Assembly: GCA_016927235.1 (NCBI GenBank)
Contig: JAFGNB010000230.1
Coordinates: 1-48,891 of the forward strand
From: Chitinispirillaceae bacterium
Lineage (GTDB): Bacteria; Fibrobacterota; Chitinivibrionia; Chitinivibrionales; Chitinispirillaceae
Length of the DNA stretch: 48,891 nucleotides
Reading direction: 5' to 3'
Every line of letters begins with the position of its first letter. Position 1 is the first letter of the stretch. The notes beneath the pieces were generated by a model that saw nothing but the letters and a program-made list of their open reading frames with translations, was not told the origin of the DNA and searched no databases. Below are positions 18,129 through 27,242 of the stretch, in pieces. A program made the translations under genes and the position numbers.

Positions 18129-18267
18129 TAGTGAGGAATATGCTTCATAAATTATATTGTATCATCGAATAAAAAGATAATCAATGAAAAATTATGCGCT
18201 TAAACAACTCCCTGTTGCGAACAATATAGGTTTTAAGTACTATTTACGTCAATAAAAATAAAAATTA
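18129..18267 (-). promoter_or_regulatory. AT-rich gap with -10 element upstream of the M23 gene
   Basis: Strikingly AT-rich against the GC-rich surroundings. On the minus strand a perfect TATAAT lies at 18156-18151, about 47 bases before the M23 ATG. No good -35 sits at 16-18 bases; TTGATT at 18184-18179 is 22 bases away. Promoter call rests mainly on the -10. Confidence 0.35.
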
Positions 18268-19260
18268 TTACCTTTTTTTTACCGGATTTTTAAAAGCCGC
18301 CTTCAAAAGCATCATCCTGTCGATGATCCCTGTGAGGCTCCCGCTTTGATCGGTAATTATAAAAAAGTGGCTTTCTTCGTCGGCTGACCTAAGAGCGGAA
18401 AACATGGTTTGCTCCGTTCCAAATCGCGGCAGCGGTTTGCAGCAGCTGCCCAACGTGGCCTCTTCCGGCGCCTGAATCAGATCAAACAGGGAAATGTATC
18501 CGGCAATATCAGCTTCACCGGCGGTATAGACAATTATCCCCGGTTGATCGGGAATGCGCTTTTTAACCTCCCCGATACATTCATGGGCATAAAAACGTAT
18601 CCCGTTCAGAGTCGAATCCCTCGTATTGATCATATCGCCGACCTTTTTCTCGTTCAAGGCAAGGACGTTTTGAATGAAAATATCGGCAGACTTGAAAAGA
18701 GTACCGGTTTTCGATCCTTCAAGCGCCACAAGCACCATCTCTTCGCGTACCTTGGACATGAATGATTCTCCCCGGTGAGGCGCGTTCTTCCAAAACATAC
18801 CGGTAACTACTGAAAAAACAAAGGTAAAGGGCAATGTTGCAAAATAGACCACCATCAGCAGGGGAACGGAATTCATGGTCAACAGAAAAGGATAGATACG
18901 AAAAAGCGATTTCGGCAGCATTTCACCAAATAGTACTATCACCGGAGTCAACAGCCACGATTCGGGAGAAGGTATTCGCGACAAATTCCAGGAAACCGAA
19001 GAATCGATTGTTTTAAAGAGTGATGCAAAGGTCAGCGACGCGCCGATAACACATATATTATTCCCTATGAGCTGGGCGGAAAGCAGGCGGTCTTTATGTT
19101 TTATCAAAAAAAGCGCCCACCGGGCTACAATATCCCCTGAAACGGCGCGATGTCCGATTTTCAGCGGATTCCACGAGACAAAACCGGTCTCCGACCCGGC
19201 AAAAAAAGAGGCGCCGCATATGAAAAACAGGCAAAGAGTGGTCTGAAGAGCGATTTCCAT
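18268..19260 (-). CDS. CNNM/CBS-pair membrane protein (HlyC/CorC-like transporter family)
   Basis: Members of this family are implicated in magnesium or other divalent cation homeostasis. The CNNM membrane domain (about 1-175) has FFAGSETGFVSWNPLKI, LIGNNICVIGAS and LFGEMLPKSLFR, with three to four membrane helices. A CBS pair follows (about 195-320: KVGDMINTRDS, GYISLFDLIQ, FFIITDQSGSLTGIIDRMMLL). At 330 residues it stops at the CBS pair and lacks the C-terminal CorC/HlyC domain present in typical 420-residue members. No clear ribosome site precedes the ATG. It lies between galM and the M23 gene on the same strand; no functional link is evident. Confidence 0.85.
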   Translation of the reverse strand: MEIALQTTLCLFFICGASFFAGSETGFVSWNPLKIGHRAVSGDIVARWALFLIKHKDRLLSAQLIGNNICVIGASLTFASLFKTIDSSVSWNLSRIPSPESWLLTPVIVLFGEMLPKSLFRIYPFLLTMNSVPLLMVVYFATLPFTFVFSVVTGMFWKNAPHRGESFMSKVREEMVLVALEGSKTGTLFKSADIFIQNVLALNEKKVGDMINTRDSTLNGIRFYAHECIGEVKKRIPDQPGIIVYTAGEADIAGYISLFDLIQAPEEATLGSCCKPLPRFGTEQTMFSALRSADEESHFFIITDQSGSLTGIIDRMMLLKAAFKNPVKKR

Positions 19261-19331
19261 GTAATTTCGTGGTCAAATGGATGTCGATAGCAGTACTTCG
19301 GATGGGTGCTTAACCAACCACTCCCGGATGA

Positions 19332-20417
19332 TCAAAAAAATTCATCCGCTACTGAGAAACGGTTGACGGTCGTGCTTTCAAACACTCCTCCCGCCTTTAG
19401 TACCGTCGAAGGAAATGACTTCTGGTTGGGCGAGTCGGGAAAGTGCTGCGTTTCAAGACAGAATCCGCTCCGTTTCCTGTAAATAACGCCCCCCTTTCCC
19501 ATGAGCGATCCGTCGAGATAATTCCCGCTGTAAAATTGCATCCCCGGTTCAGTGCTCAGCACTTCCAGTAACCGGCCGCTTGCCGGTGAATAGACCGCAG
19601 CCGCCTTTGACAATGATCCGTCCGTTGAACAGACGAAATTGTGGTCATAGCCGAGTCCGTTGACGATCTGTTCGTCGTCGCTCCGCCCGATACGGCTGCC
19701 GATCCTTTCCGGACGGGTGAAGTCAAACGGCGTTCCCGCAACCGGCCGCAGCTCGCCGGTGGGGATCTGCGTCGCATCGATGGGGGTGAATGACGTTGCA
19801 TTGAGCTGCAGCAGATGATCGAGAATTTCACCTTCTCCATCGAGGTTGAAGTAGGTATGATTGGTCAGATTGACAATGGTGTCCGCATCTGCCTCGGCGC
19901 GGTACTCGAACCGCAATTCATTATTATCGGTTAATTGAAAGGCGACCGCCACCTTCATCGTACCGGGATACCCCTCCTCGCCGTCGGGGCTTACATACGA
20001 CATCGTCACCGCCGCATCATCCTTCCGCTCGATGTTCTCCGCCCGCCAGAGCACTTTGTCAAATCCCGTGATGCCGCCGTGCAGATGGTTAACGCCGTTA
20101 TTGGTCGCCAGCGCATACTCTTTTCCGTTCAGGGTGAATTTCCCCCGCGCGATCCGGTTGGCAAACCGTCCGATCGTCGAACCGAAAAACGGATTTTCCC
20201 TCCGGAGATACCCGTCGAGCGAATCGAACCCCAGCACAATATCGCCCATAGCCCCCTTTTTATCGGGAACAATTATCGATACGACCGCCGCACCGTAGGT
20301 AGTGATCGTTACCGTGACGCCGTTGCAATTCGTAAGGGTAAAAAGATCGACCTTACGCCCGTCGGGCATGGTGCCGAAAAGTGTCCTCGCACATTGACCT
20401 TTACCTGTAGCACCCAT
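19332..20417 (-). CDS. galM: Aldose 1-epimerase (galactose mutarotase)
   Basis: Interconverts alpha and beta anomers of hexoses. The catalytic base and acid are visible: His187 in NLTNHTYFNL and Glu322 in FCLETQHFPDSPN. Other family marks are FGSTIGRFANRIARG and NGVNHLHGG at about 78-115. Length 361 is a little above the 340-350 usual. An AAGGAG ribosome site sits about 8 bases before the ATG. No signal peptide, so cytosolic. It is not next to other galactose genes, though a secreted GH2 and GH5 are within 12 kb. Confidence 0.95.
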   Translation of the reverse strand: MGATGKGQCARTLFGTMPDGRKVDLFTLTNCNGVTVTITTYGAAVVSIIVPDKKGAMGDIVLGFDSLDGYLRRENPFFGSTIGRFANRIARGKFTLNGKEYALATNNGVNHLHGGITGFDKVLWRAENIERKDDAAVTMSYVSPDGEEGYPGTMKVAVAFQLTDNNELRFEYRAEADADTIVNLTNHTYFNLDGEGEILDHLLQLNATSFTPIDATQIPTGELRPVAGTPFDFTRPERIGSRIGRSDDEQIVNGLGYDHNFVCSTDGSLSKAAAVYSPASGRLLEVLSTEPGMQFYSGNYLDGSLMGKGGVIYRKRSGFCLETQHFPDSPNQKSFPSTVLKAGGVFESTTVNRFSVADEFF

Positions 20418-20532
20418 TTGCGCGCTCCTTGTATATCATTTGTAAAGTAAAAACGGTACCGTCTGCGTTTTGCCGTTCAATAAGGTCCCCTCGGCGCCGC
20501 TTCCGGCTCCGCAATAGAAATAAAAATATAAT

Positions 20533-22326
20533 TCAGCGTACTGCCTGAGTGAGTGTGCGTGTCGTCGCGGGCGGCAATCCGCATAGCCTGCACTCCTCCC
20601 ACTTTCTCACCGAGTTGATGCGGAAAATACGTGAAGCGGTCAGGAGGTCATTGATCGTAAGGTTTTTTTCCCGTATTGTTCCCTGCGCAAGCAGTTCGCC
20701 CCGGAACACCCCCGCAAGAAGCCCGCTCTTCACCAACGGCGTATACAACTTTTCGTCGATCTGCACCACAATGTTTCCTATGATCGTTTCGGTAATCTCG
20801 CCCCGTTCGTTCCGGAAAAGAAGGTCGTCACCCGCCGGAAACTCACGGCGCAATGCATCATACTGGTTGCGACGGGTCGTTTTATGGAAAAGAAAACAAT
20901 CGGTGCTGTCGACCGGGCGCTCGGCAAGGTAAAGTTCGATCGTATCCCGTTCGGTAACGCCCTCACTCCTCAGCGGCGAGGACTCCACATTGATCGCGCC
21001 GGTCCGATCAACGAGCAATCGTACCCGCCGCATCACGGATTCGAATGATGCAGCCTGTTCCGTCAACACATGCAGTACCTCGTCCCCATCGACACGAAAG
21101 GAAAAATAGGTCGCCGAATCCATCAACCGGTCAAGATGAGGTTCGAAAAGGAAGTACCCCTCACCGGGGGTCCAGAGCAGGGTCTCAAGGAGTCGGAAAT
21201 CAGGCGGCTGAGAGGCGACAATGACGGCCTTCAGGCGGCATTCCTCATACTCCCGCTCTCCATCGCTTTCCCAGACGATGCCGCTCCCCGTTCCGTATTC
21301 CGCGGTTTTTCTCTCTCCATCGAAAAGAAGAGTGCGGATAGCCACATTGAAACAGGCGCGCCGGCGCGGTGCACACCATCCGATGGCGCCGCAATAAATA
21401 TGCCGCGGTGTCGACTCAAGCTCCCTGATGATCCGGCTGGTGCGGATTTTCGGCGCACCGGTTATAGAAGCGCAGGGAAAGAGCGCCGTAAAGATGGCAT
21501 GCAGCGGCGCCGTCACCTCGGCCCGTACTGTTGAGACCATCTGGACAATCGAGCGGTAGTGACGTATGGCGCAGAGTTCCGGTACCGATACCGAACCAGT
21601 GGCGGCGATTCTCCCCAGATCGCTGCGCACCATATCCACGATCATGATATTCTCCGCCCGTTCCTTGGCATCCCGCTGAAGCCGCTCCCCGAGAAGCAGG
21701 TCTTCGCCGGTGAACCTCCCACGGCGGGAGGTGCCTTTCATGGGCTGCACCGTGATACGCTCGCCATCAAGACGAAAAAAGAGTTCCGGTGAAAACGAGC
21801 AGACTTTATAACGTCCGGCGTCGATCCAGGTGGCATACGGTACCGGATGGCTGTGAACGATCAGGCGGAAATAGTTCCACGGATCATGTTCGAACCGCGC
21901 GCGGAGGCGGAAGGTATAATTGACTTGATAGGTGTCACCCTGCGCGATGTACTCTTTAATCCGGTCAACCGCCGTACGGTATTCTTCCGGGGCGATCGTC
22001 GGCCGCCACTGCGGGTCTGCGTTACAGGCGCTCCCCGGCGGCACGATCTGCGCTTCAAGCGGCTTCCCGAAAATTCCGAACCACAGCAGGGGCATACCGT
22101 CGGGTGCAAAGGCATCCAGTGAAGCGTCGAACGCCGGCGCCGCCTCATAGCCGATGAAACCTGCCGCATGCCATCCGTCGGAAACATAGCGTTCGATCTC
22201 CTCCAAACAGGGCAGGACGGCATCAATGCGGTCGGCGAACACCACGGCGCGGGGCCGGTCGAACAGAAGCCACGGGCCGTCTTCTTGACAGAAGGCAGCG
22301 ACGGGAATGCTCGGCGGTCCGGACAT
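20533..22326 (-). CDS. pabB: Aminodeoxychorismate synthase component I / aminodeoxychorismate lyase fusion (PabB-PabC)
   Basis: Makes 4-aminobenzoate for folate from chorismate in one polypeptide. I prefer the ATG at 22326 (597 residues) over a TTG at 22374 that would overlap mnmA. The N-terminal 1-370 is the chorismate-binding domain: IAQGDTYQVNYTFRLRA, MKGTSRRG, NIMIVDMVRSDLGR, SITGAPKIRTSRII and YGTGSGIVWESDGEREYEE (key GSGI). The C-terminal third (about 375-597) is a PLP fold-type IV aminodeoxychorismate lyase with LLETLLW, LFEPHLDRL, the probable PLP lysine in FHKTTRR, and ETIIGNIVVQ. Such fusions are common. A glutaminase partner PabA is not in the window. Confidence 0.93.
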   Translation of the reverse strand: MSGPPSIPVAAFCQEDGPWLLFDRPRAVVFADRIDAVLPCLEEIERYVSDGWHAAGFIGYEAAPAFDASLDAFAPDGMPLLWFGIFGKPLEAQIVPPGSACNADPQWRPTIAPEEYRTAVDRIKEYIAQGDTYQVNYTFRLRARFEHDPWNYFRLIVHSHPVPYATWIDAGRYKVCSFSPELFFRLDGERITVQPMKGTSRRGRFTGEDLLLGERLQRDAKERAENIMIVDMVRSDLGRIAATGSVSVPELCAIRHYRSIVQMVSTVRAEVTAPLHAIFTALFPCASITGAPKIRTSRIIRELESTPRHIYCGAIGWCAPRRRACFNVAIRTLLFDGERKTAEYGTGSGIVWESDGEREYEECRLKAVIVASQPPDFRLLETLLWTPGEGYFLFEPHLDRLMDSATYFSFRVDGDEVLHVLTEQAASFESVMRRVRLLVDRTGAINVESSPLRSEGVTERDTIELYLAERPVDSTDCFLFHKTTRRNQYDALRREFPAGDDLLFRNERGEITETIIGNIVVQIDEKLYTPLVKSGLLAGVFRGELLAQGTIREKNLTINDLLTASRIFRINSVRKWEECRLCGLPPATTRTLTQAVR

Positions 22327-22364
22327 GGTACCATCATTTCGACGGTGGATGCGGAAGCTGTTGT

Positions 22365-23429
22365 TTAACGGCAAACGTCATCGATGATTCCCCCGCCGAG
22401 GACAATATCGCCGTCATACAGCACGATCGACTGTCCGGGCGCAACCGCTTCCGCCGGCGTTATGAAGTTCACGGTGACGGCAGCACCGTCCGTCGCCGCC
22501 TCGCAGGGGAAGTCGGTCTGCATATACCGCACCTTCGCAGTGCATCGGGCCGGCAACCTGTCGACGAAAAGGTTCATCTCACGGGCCGTACAGGAACGGG
22601 CAAGCAGCTCCTCCCTGCATCCCAAAACAACCGTATTTCCGGGAGCATCGATGCCCACCACATACCGGGGAGAACCGACGGCGAGGCCGAGCCGTTTGCG
22701 TTGACCGATCGTATAGTTGCATATGCCGCGGTGGGTACCCAGCACGTTACCTGCGGTGTCGATAAAGGGTCCCGGCATTTCGATACCCCCGTTACGCCGC
22801 AGGAATCCCCGGTAATCGTTGTCGGGAACAAAACAAATCTCCCGGCTTTCACGCCTTTGAGCCACCGGCAATTGCGCCGTGCGGGCGATGCCGCGCACCC
22901 TGTCTTTTGTTAATCCCTCAAGGGGGAAAACGACATGCTCAAGCACCGTTGCGGGAATGCTCCACAGAAAATAGCTCTGGTCCCTGCCGGTATCGTGATG
23001 GCGCATAAGCACGCTCCTTCCCTCCCGTCGCCCGATTTTCGCATAATGTCCGGTGGCGATCGCATCGCAGCCGCAGGAACGGGCGTACTCGTAAAGCGCG
23101 GTGAATTTCAGATACCGGTTGCAGCGGACGCACGGATTCGGGGTACGGCCGCTGCAATACTGCCCGATGAAATCAGCGATCACCGCCGAACGCAGTTGAT
23201 TCGAAAAGTCAAGCACAGAGTGGGGCAGGGCGAGCCGATCGCACACCCTGCGTGCGTCGCTTACCGCCGACGGCCCGCAGCAGGCCGTACGACCCCGTTG
23301 ATCGGCGATGCCGAGGCACATCGTCGCGCCGATAAGCGTATGCCCCCGCCGGCTGAGAAGGTATGCGGCAACCGATGAATCGACCCCCCCGCTCATGGCC
23401 ACGCAGATTTTTTTTCGCTTGGATTCCAT
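22365..23429 (-). CDS. mnmA: tRNA-specific 2-thiouridylase
   Basis: Installs the 2-thio group on U34 of Lys, Glu and Gln tRNAs. From the ATG at 23429 the protein has 354 residues. The PP-loop SGGVDSS is at 13-19. Catalytic Cys100 lies in TPNPCVRCNR and the persulfide Cys199 in EICFVPDND. The interaction loop GRDQSYFL and the C-terminal barrel (GICNYTIGQRKRLGL onward) are present. A TTG 12 bases upstream overlaps the -10 box described separately and is unlikely to be the start. No Shine-Dalgarno sequence is visible, which fits the very short leader implied by that promoter. Confidence 0.95.
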   Translation of the reverse strand: MESKRKKICVAMSGGVDSSVAAYLLSRRGHTLIGATMCLGIADQRGRTACCGPSAVSDARRVCDRLALPHSVLDFSNQLRSAVIADFIGQYCSGRTPNPCVRCNRYLKFTALYEYARSCGCDAIATGHYAKIGRREGRSVLMRHHDTGRDQSYFLWSIPATVLEHVVFPLEGLTKDRVRGIARTAQLPVAQRRESREICFVPDNDYRGFLRRNGGIEMPGPFIDTAGNVLGTHRGICNYTIGQRKRLGLAVGSPRYVVGIDAPGNTVVLGCREELLARSCTAREMNLFVDRLPARCTAKVRYMQTDFPCEAATDGAAVTVNFITPAEAVAPGQSIVLYDGDIVLGGGIIDDVCR

Positions 23430-23440
23430 GGTCGGAACCA

Positions 23441-23470
23441 ATTATAAATCGTAACGGTCAAATTATGCAA
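23441..23470 (-). promoter_or_regulatory. Promoter of mnmA with very short leader
   Basis: On the minus strand TTGCAT (23470-23465) and TATAAT (23446-23441) are 18 bases apart. Transcription should begin near 23434, only about 5 bases before the mnmA ATG. Confidence 0.55.
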
Positions 23471-23537
23471 AAAATTGTAGGAGGACACTGCAGTGCGCCG
23501 TTACGGGCCGTCTCGGCCAGCCTGTCGGGGTTCTCCA

Positions 23538-24344
23538 TCACCGTTTGCGTGGAACAAACGTGCGACGGTTTTCTCGCCATTGTTGCCGCTCTTCGGGGGC
23601 AAGTTCGGGGTAACGGTCGAGAAGGTCGGTGATTTCCATCCGTGCCTGATTAACGCCGATATCCCCGGGTGCGGCACTATTAAGATACCGATTGAACCAA
23701 ATGATCGCCGATTCCGGATTTTCAGTATGAAACCGGTAGAGAAGCGCCAGGTTCTTCGCTATCTGCGGCTTACCGGGCGCCCTTTGGTACGCATCGAGCA
23801 GGTGCTCCACCGCTTCAGGGGAACGGTCCATAAGCGGATAAAGCGCTCCAAGTGCAAGCCGTGCGTCGATATTGCCGGAATCGAGCCGCAGCGCCTCGTG
23901 CAAGGCATCTTCCGATTCGTGAAACCACCCCTTTTCTTTGAAGACGACGCCCAGAAAGTACTGAGCTTCGGCTGATTCTTTGTCACGTTTCGCCGCCCGC
24001 CTGAAGCAGGCGAGAGCCGAATCGACCTTCGCTCCCCGGAGCCAGTCGGAAGAATCGGTACCGTAATGCCGCCATCCGTCGTCCTTCTGCCGCTTAAGAG
24101 CGAGTGCCAGAAAAATCTTTCCCCTAAGCAGCTCCTTTGCGACGGACTCACCGGGAACCCTTTCCGAGAGGGCGAACGCCTCGTCGAGTTTTCCCATACG
24201 TAAATATCGGTCGGCATTGGAGACGGTGGGGGAAAATCGGGTCGCGATGAGCTGAAAGGAGAGGAATACAATGAGCGAAAGAAGCGCCAGCAGTACCCCG
24301 CTGACGACGACGACCGGAACCGAAAGCCCTTTCTCGCTACTCAT
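23538..24344 (-). CDS. Membrane-anchored tetratricopeptide-repeat protein
   Basis: Start set at ATG 24344 (268 residues), preceded by AGGA at a 6-base spacing; longer in-frame starts read through Arg-rich sequence and are unlikely. One membrane helix at about 9-35 (VVVVSGVLLALLSLIVFLSF) anchors a helical domain. TPR units are visible at about 75-230: SALACFRRAAKRDKESAEAQYFLGVVFKEKG, then SEDALHEALRLDSGNIDARLALGALYP, then AVEHLLDAYQRAPGKPQIAKNLALLY (quoted only to show the 34-residue periodicity; key positions are the Ala/Gly/Tyr of each helix). Function unknown. It follows the STAS gene by 135 bases. Confidence 0.75.
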   Translation of the reverse strand: MSSEKGLSVPVVVVSGVLLALLSLIVFLSFQLIATRFSPTVSNADRYLRMGKLDEAFALSERVPGESVAKELLRGKIFLALALKRQKDDGWRHYGTDSSDWLRGAKVDSALACFRRAAKRDKESAEAQYFLGVVFKEKGWFHESEDALHEALRLDSGNIDARLALGALYPLMDRSPEAVEHLLDAYQRAPGKPQIAKNLALLYRFHTENPESAIIWFNRYLNSAAPGDIGVNQARMEITDLLDRYPELAPEERQQWRENRRTFVPRKR

Positions 24345-24479
24345 CCATTGTCCTATCCGTTGAAACGATACAACCCGCTTTCGGGCGCCCCGCCCGACGG
24401 CGACAACAACCCTGCGACAAGGACAAATCATCGCACCGGATGACTGATCGCCGTGCGGCACCCCTATCCAAAGGTGCAT

Positions 24480-24830
24480 TTATACCGCCGCGACTTCCTG
24501 CGCATCGAGAAAATCCTTTCGGGAACCGTAGGTGGTAATCAAACGGTTGATACCGACCATTTCAAGCACCCGTCTGACCTGCATATCCTCGGCAATGATG
24601 AAAACGCTCCCGTCGTTCTCCTGTGTGTCGCAAAGGCAGTGGATAAAAATGCTCAACCCCGCGCTATCGAGATAGGTGGTCCGGTCCAGATTGAAAACGA
24701 AGTGATGACGCCCTTCGCTGCTCATTGCAGCGATTTCATCGTCGAGCCGTTTGGTGCTTTCGGCGGTATCGAGGTTCCCGGCGATATGGATCATCGTGAA
24801 TCTGCCGACCTTTTCAAATTCATACTTCAT
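24480..24830 (-). CDS. STAS-domain anti-sigma factor antagonist
   Basis: A 116-residue single STAS domain like SpoIIAA/RsbV. The phosphorylatable serine is Ser56 in TTYLDSAGLSIFIHCL, in the usual position at the start of the third helix. Such proteins, when dephosphorylated, bind an anti-sigma kinase and free a sigma factor or another target; the kinase and phosphatase are not in the window. AAAGGA precedes the ATG at good spacing. It may be co-transcribed with the TPR gene downstream. Confidence 0.9.
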   Translation of the reverse strand: MKYEFEKVGRFTMIHIAGNLDTAESTKRLDDEIAAMSSEGRHHFVFNLDRTTYLDSAGLSIFIHCLCDTQENDGSVFIIAEDMQVRRVLEMVGINRLITTYGSRKDFLDAQEVAAV

Positions 24831-24924
24831 GAAAAATCCTTTCTAATTAAATTGTACTATCCGGCGGGCACCCGCTTCAATCACCTGCGAACCCGTGGCC
24901 TTCCGCATCGATGAAAGTCGCACA

Positions 24925-25128
24925 TTACTCAGGCGACCCCTCTTCCCCTTCGGCGACTTCGCGCTCGAAGAAAAGATGTGCGCACCCCAGTCCGTCCTCA
25001 AAACAGGTATCGTGCAGCCGCCATCCCTCACGGAGCATCACGGCGGAAATGGATTCTATTTCGTCAAATATTTTTCTCGGGTTCCGTTTAAAGCCGACTT
25101 TGACCAGACGTTCGACGCACTCTTTCAT
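24925..25128 (-). CDS. Small conserved-looking protein, function unknown
   Basis: A 67-residue protein. I start it at ATG 25128, where GGTGA precedes the codon and overlaps the stop of the upstream lipoprotein gene, suggesting coupling; longer in-frame starts only read antisense to the lipoprotein gene in Arg-rich sequence. Features are RNPRKIFDEIESISAVMLREGW, then EDGLGCAHLFFERE (the W, D and HLFFERE look like family-conserved positions), and an acidic tail. I have seen similar short HLFFERE-type proteins but cannot name a family or function. Confidence 0.6.
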   Translation of the reverse strand: MKECVERLVKVGFKRNPRKIFDEIESISAVMLREGWRLHDTCFEDGLGCAHLFFEREVAEGEEGSPE

Positions 25129-25135
25129 AGCCGCT

Positions 25136-25819
25136 TCACCACGATTTCGTATCATACGACGGCGCCGTGGCCGGAAGCGCCGCCGCGATCTCCCCGAAGG
25201 CTTCAACCAGAAACCGCTGATCGGAAATTCCCGCACGATTGCACGTACCCAGCATGCTGATACGCCATGCCGTTTCCATCGCTGCGCAATCCCAGAGTTC
25301 CGCTTCAAGACCGATACGTTTCCGCGACCGATGATTGAACGTTCGGATGTCCATGCCGTAACGCAACCTCACCACGAGGAGATAATCGGCACCCACGGCT
25401 TTCCAGAGTGAATCCGCCGACTGCAGGGCAACGACCTCACCATTAAAAAGCAACCGGTAATACCGCTCCAACGCAACCGCAGGCAGCATTGACGACAATG
25501 CCGCATGAACATCGTCGGCACCCTGGAGCCGCAAATCGGGCCTTTTTTTCCTGAGTGCCGCAATCATTGCCGTCGACGGCAGTTTCGTTCCGGGAACAGG
25601 CCCTCCCGCATTCAATAAAGGACATACGCCGATTGAATGACCGCCGATGTCGCGCCCCGAAAAACGATCCCGCGTATAATGGCCGGAAAGGGTGAACCCG
25701 AACGGTGAAGGCGTACATGATGTCAACGATCCCAGCACGGCGGCGATAACGATAAAGGCGCCATTCAAGGTAAAAAGCTCATGTTTTCCTGGTAGGTACA
25801 CGACCGACTCCCGAAACAT
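25136..25819 (-). CDS. Putative lipoprotein, function unknown
   Basis: A 227-residue protein with an unusually long N-region, then a hydrophobic stretch (FIVIAAVLGS) and lipobox LTSC with Cys at about 35. The mature part reads GVCPLLNAGGPVPGTKLPSTA, then AVGADYLLVVRLRYGMDI and LEAELWDCAAMETAWRISMLG. This layout (a short stress-like name-of-level opening, then VGADYLL and a beta-rich LEAELWD strand) resembles bacterial lipoproteins with a TolB-N/CsgG-like alpha-beta domain, but the match is only structural impression. It lies between rsmB and the small 67-residue gene on the same strand. No ribosome site is evident before the ATG. Confidence 0.65.
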   Translation of the reverse strand: MFRESVVYLPGKHELFTLNGAFIVIAAVLGSLTSCTPSPFGFTLSGHYTRDRFSGRDIGGHSIGVCPLLNAGGPVPGTKLPSTAMIAALRKKRPDLRLQGADDVHAALSSMLPAVALERYYRLLFNGEVVALQSADSLWKAVGADYLLVVRLRYGMDIRTFNHRSRKRIGLEAELWDCAAMETAWRISMLGTCNRAGISDQRFLVEAFGEIAAALPATAPSYDTKSW

Positions 25820-25877
25820 TTACAAATCTGATGACGCCGTCGGACGAAAAGATTATACCATCTCCGTCGGACAAGGG

Positions 25878-27242
25878 TCAAATACCTCCGCCCGTATCGT
25901 ACGGCGGGGCGGTGATGCCTCCGCAACGCAGCAAACGTGCCGCGAACATGCCGTCCATTTGATGCGCGTAGGGGGTAATCGATAAAAAACCGCGATCGTC
26001 GATAAACTTCTGCGGAATGGCGGCCGGACAGCCTTCGAGTTCAAATTGGGGGTGGTCCGCGAGAAAACGTTCGATCTGCTGCTCATTCTCTTCGGGCTCG
26101 AGCGAACAGGTGGCGTAAACGAGCGTACCGCCGCCGGCCACGAGCGTCGCCGCCGCATCGAGCAGCATGGCTTGCACCTTAACCAGCCGTGTGATATCGT
26201 GGACGGTCCTTATCCATCGCGCCTCCGGATGACGGTGCAGGACGCCGGTGGCGGTACAGGGGGCATCGAGCAACACCTTGTCGAAGCAACCACGAAACGG
26301 CGGTCGGGTACCGTCGCAAACCAGCGGATAAATATTCCGAAGATTCATTGCGCCGGTGGTTTCCACCACCATCCGCAGCCGTTGCAGACTGACCTCGCAG
26401 GCGCAGACCGTGCCGGCGTCACCGATGATTTCCGCCATGAGTGCACTCTTGCCCCCAGGCGCCGAGCAGACATCGACGATACGATCGCCTTGCTTGACAT
26501 CGAGGAGTGCGACCACCCATCCCGACGACGGCGCCTGCACGTTGCAGAACCCCTGCCGGATAAGCCGTATGTTTTCGGGGAGCAGCGCCTTTTTCAGGCG
26601 ATAGTAAAGATCGCGGTAGCCGCAGGCCCTCTCGCAGAGAAGCCGGACATCCGCCTCAAACCGCCGGCGCGTCATTTTACGGAGGGAACGCCGCAGAAAC
26701 ACGGGAGGTTTTTCGTTGTTATAAGTCAACAAAGCCCGGGTATTCGACAGGCCGAAGCGACGGAGCCACCGTTCGATCATCCATTTCGGATGCGAGAATT
26801 CAACGGCCAGACGGCCCGCAAGGTCCTTCTGCGGATCGGGATACTCGACTTGCTTTTTTTTGGTGATGAGCGCCCGCATGACGGCATTGGCCGTTCCGGC
26901 GAAGCTTCTGCTCAGTCGGGCTGCCTTTGCCAGCTCGACCGTTTCGTTGACTGCCGCATGATCGGGGATCCGGTCGAGATAAAGCAATTGATAGAGTCCG
27001 ATCCGCAGGATCCGCCGCAGCAGAGGATCGCTGCGGTTCTTCTCATCGTTGACATGACAATCGATCAGATAGTCGAGCGTCGCACGTCGCCGGACGATCC
27101 CGTAAACGATCTCGAATATCAATCGCCGGTCGCGGTGATCGACATGCAGTCCGGCCAGTGCATGATCGATCAGCCGATCGAGGTTGCCCGGCCTCCTGTC
27201 GTACCCGGTCATGATACGCAGGATAAGCTGACGGCTATTCAT
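25878..27242 (-). CDS. rsmB: 16S rRNA (cytosine-967-C5)-methyltransferase
   Basis: SAM-dependent m5C methyltransferase acting on 16S rRNA. An N-terminal NusB-like helical domain (about 1-140) is followed by the catalytic domain. SAM site: DVCSAPGGKSALMAE (about 257-271). The two family cysteines are Cys329 in DAPCTATGVLHRHPE and the nucleophile Cys379 in VYATCSLEPEENE. Length 454. It overlaps fmt by 8 bases, the common fmt-rsmB pairing, so the two are translationally coupled. Confidence 0.95.
   Translation of the reverse strand: MNSRQLILRIMTGYDRRPGNLDRLIDHALAGLHVDHRDRRLIFEIVYGIVRRRATLDYLIDCHVNDEKNRSDPLLRRILRIGLYQLLYLDRIPDHAAVNETVELAKAARLSRSFAGTANAVMRALITKKKQVEYPDPQKDLAGRLAVEFSHPKWMIERWLRRFGLSNTRALLTYNNEKPPVFLRRSLRKMTRRRFEADVRLLCERACGYRDLYYRLKKALLPENIRLIRQGFCNVQAPSSGWVVALLDVKQGDRIVDVCSAPGGKSALMAEIIGDAGTVCACEVSLQRLRMVVETTGAMNLRNIYPLVCDGTRPPFRGCFDKVLLDAPCTATGVLHRHPEARWIRTVHDITRLVKVQAMLLDAAATLVAGGGTLVYATCSLEPEENEQQIERFLADHPQFELEGCPAAIPQKFIDDRGFLSITPYAHQMDGMFAARLLRCGGITAPPYDTGGGI

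Noticed and set aside
23487-23520. CACTGCAGTG palindrome and GGCCG-AGA-CGGCC hairpin between mnmA and the TPR gene, considered as a terminator
   Set aside because: The stems are short and no T tract follows within a normal distance on the minus strand.
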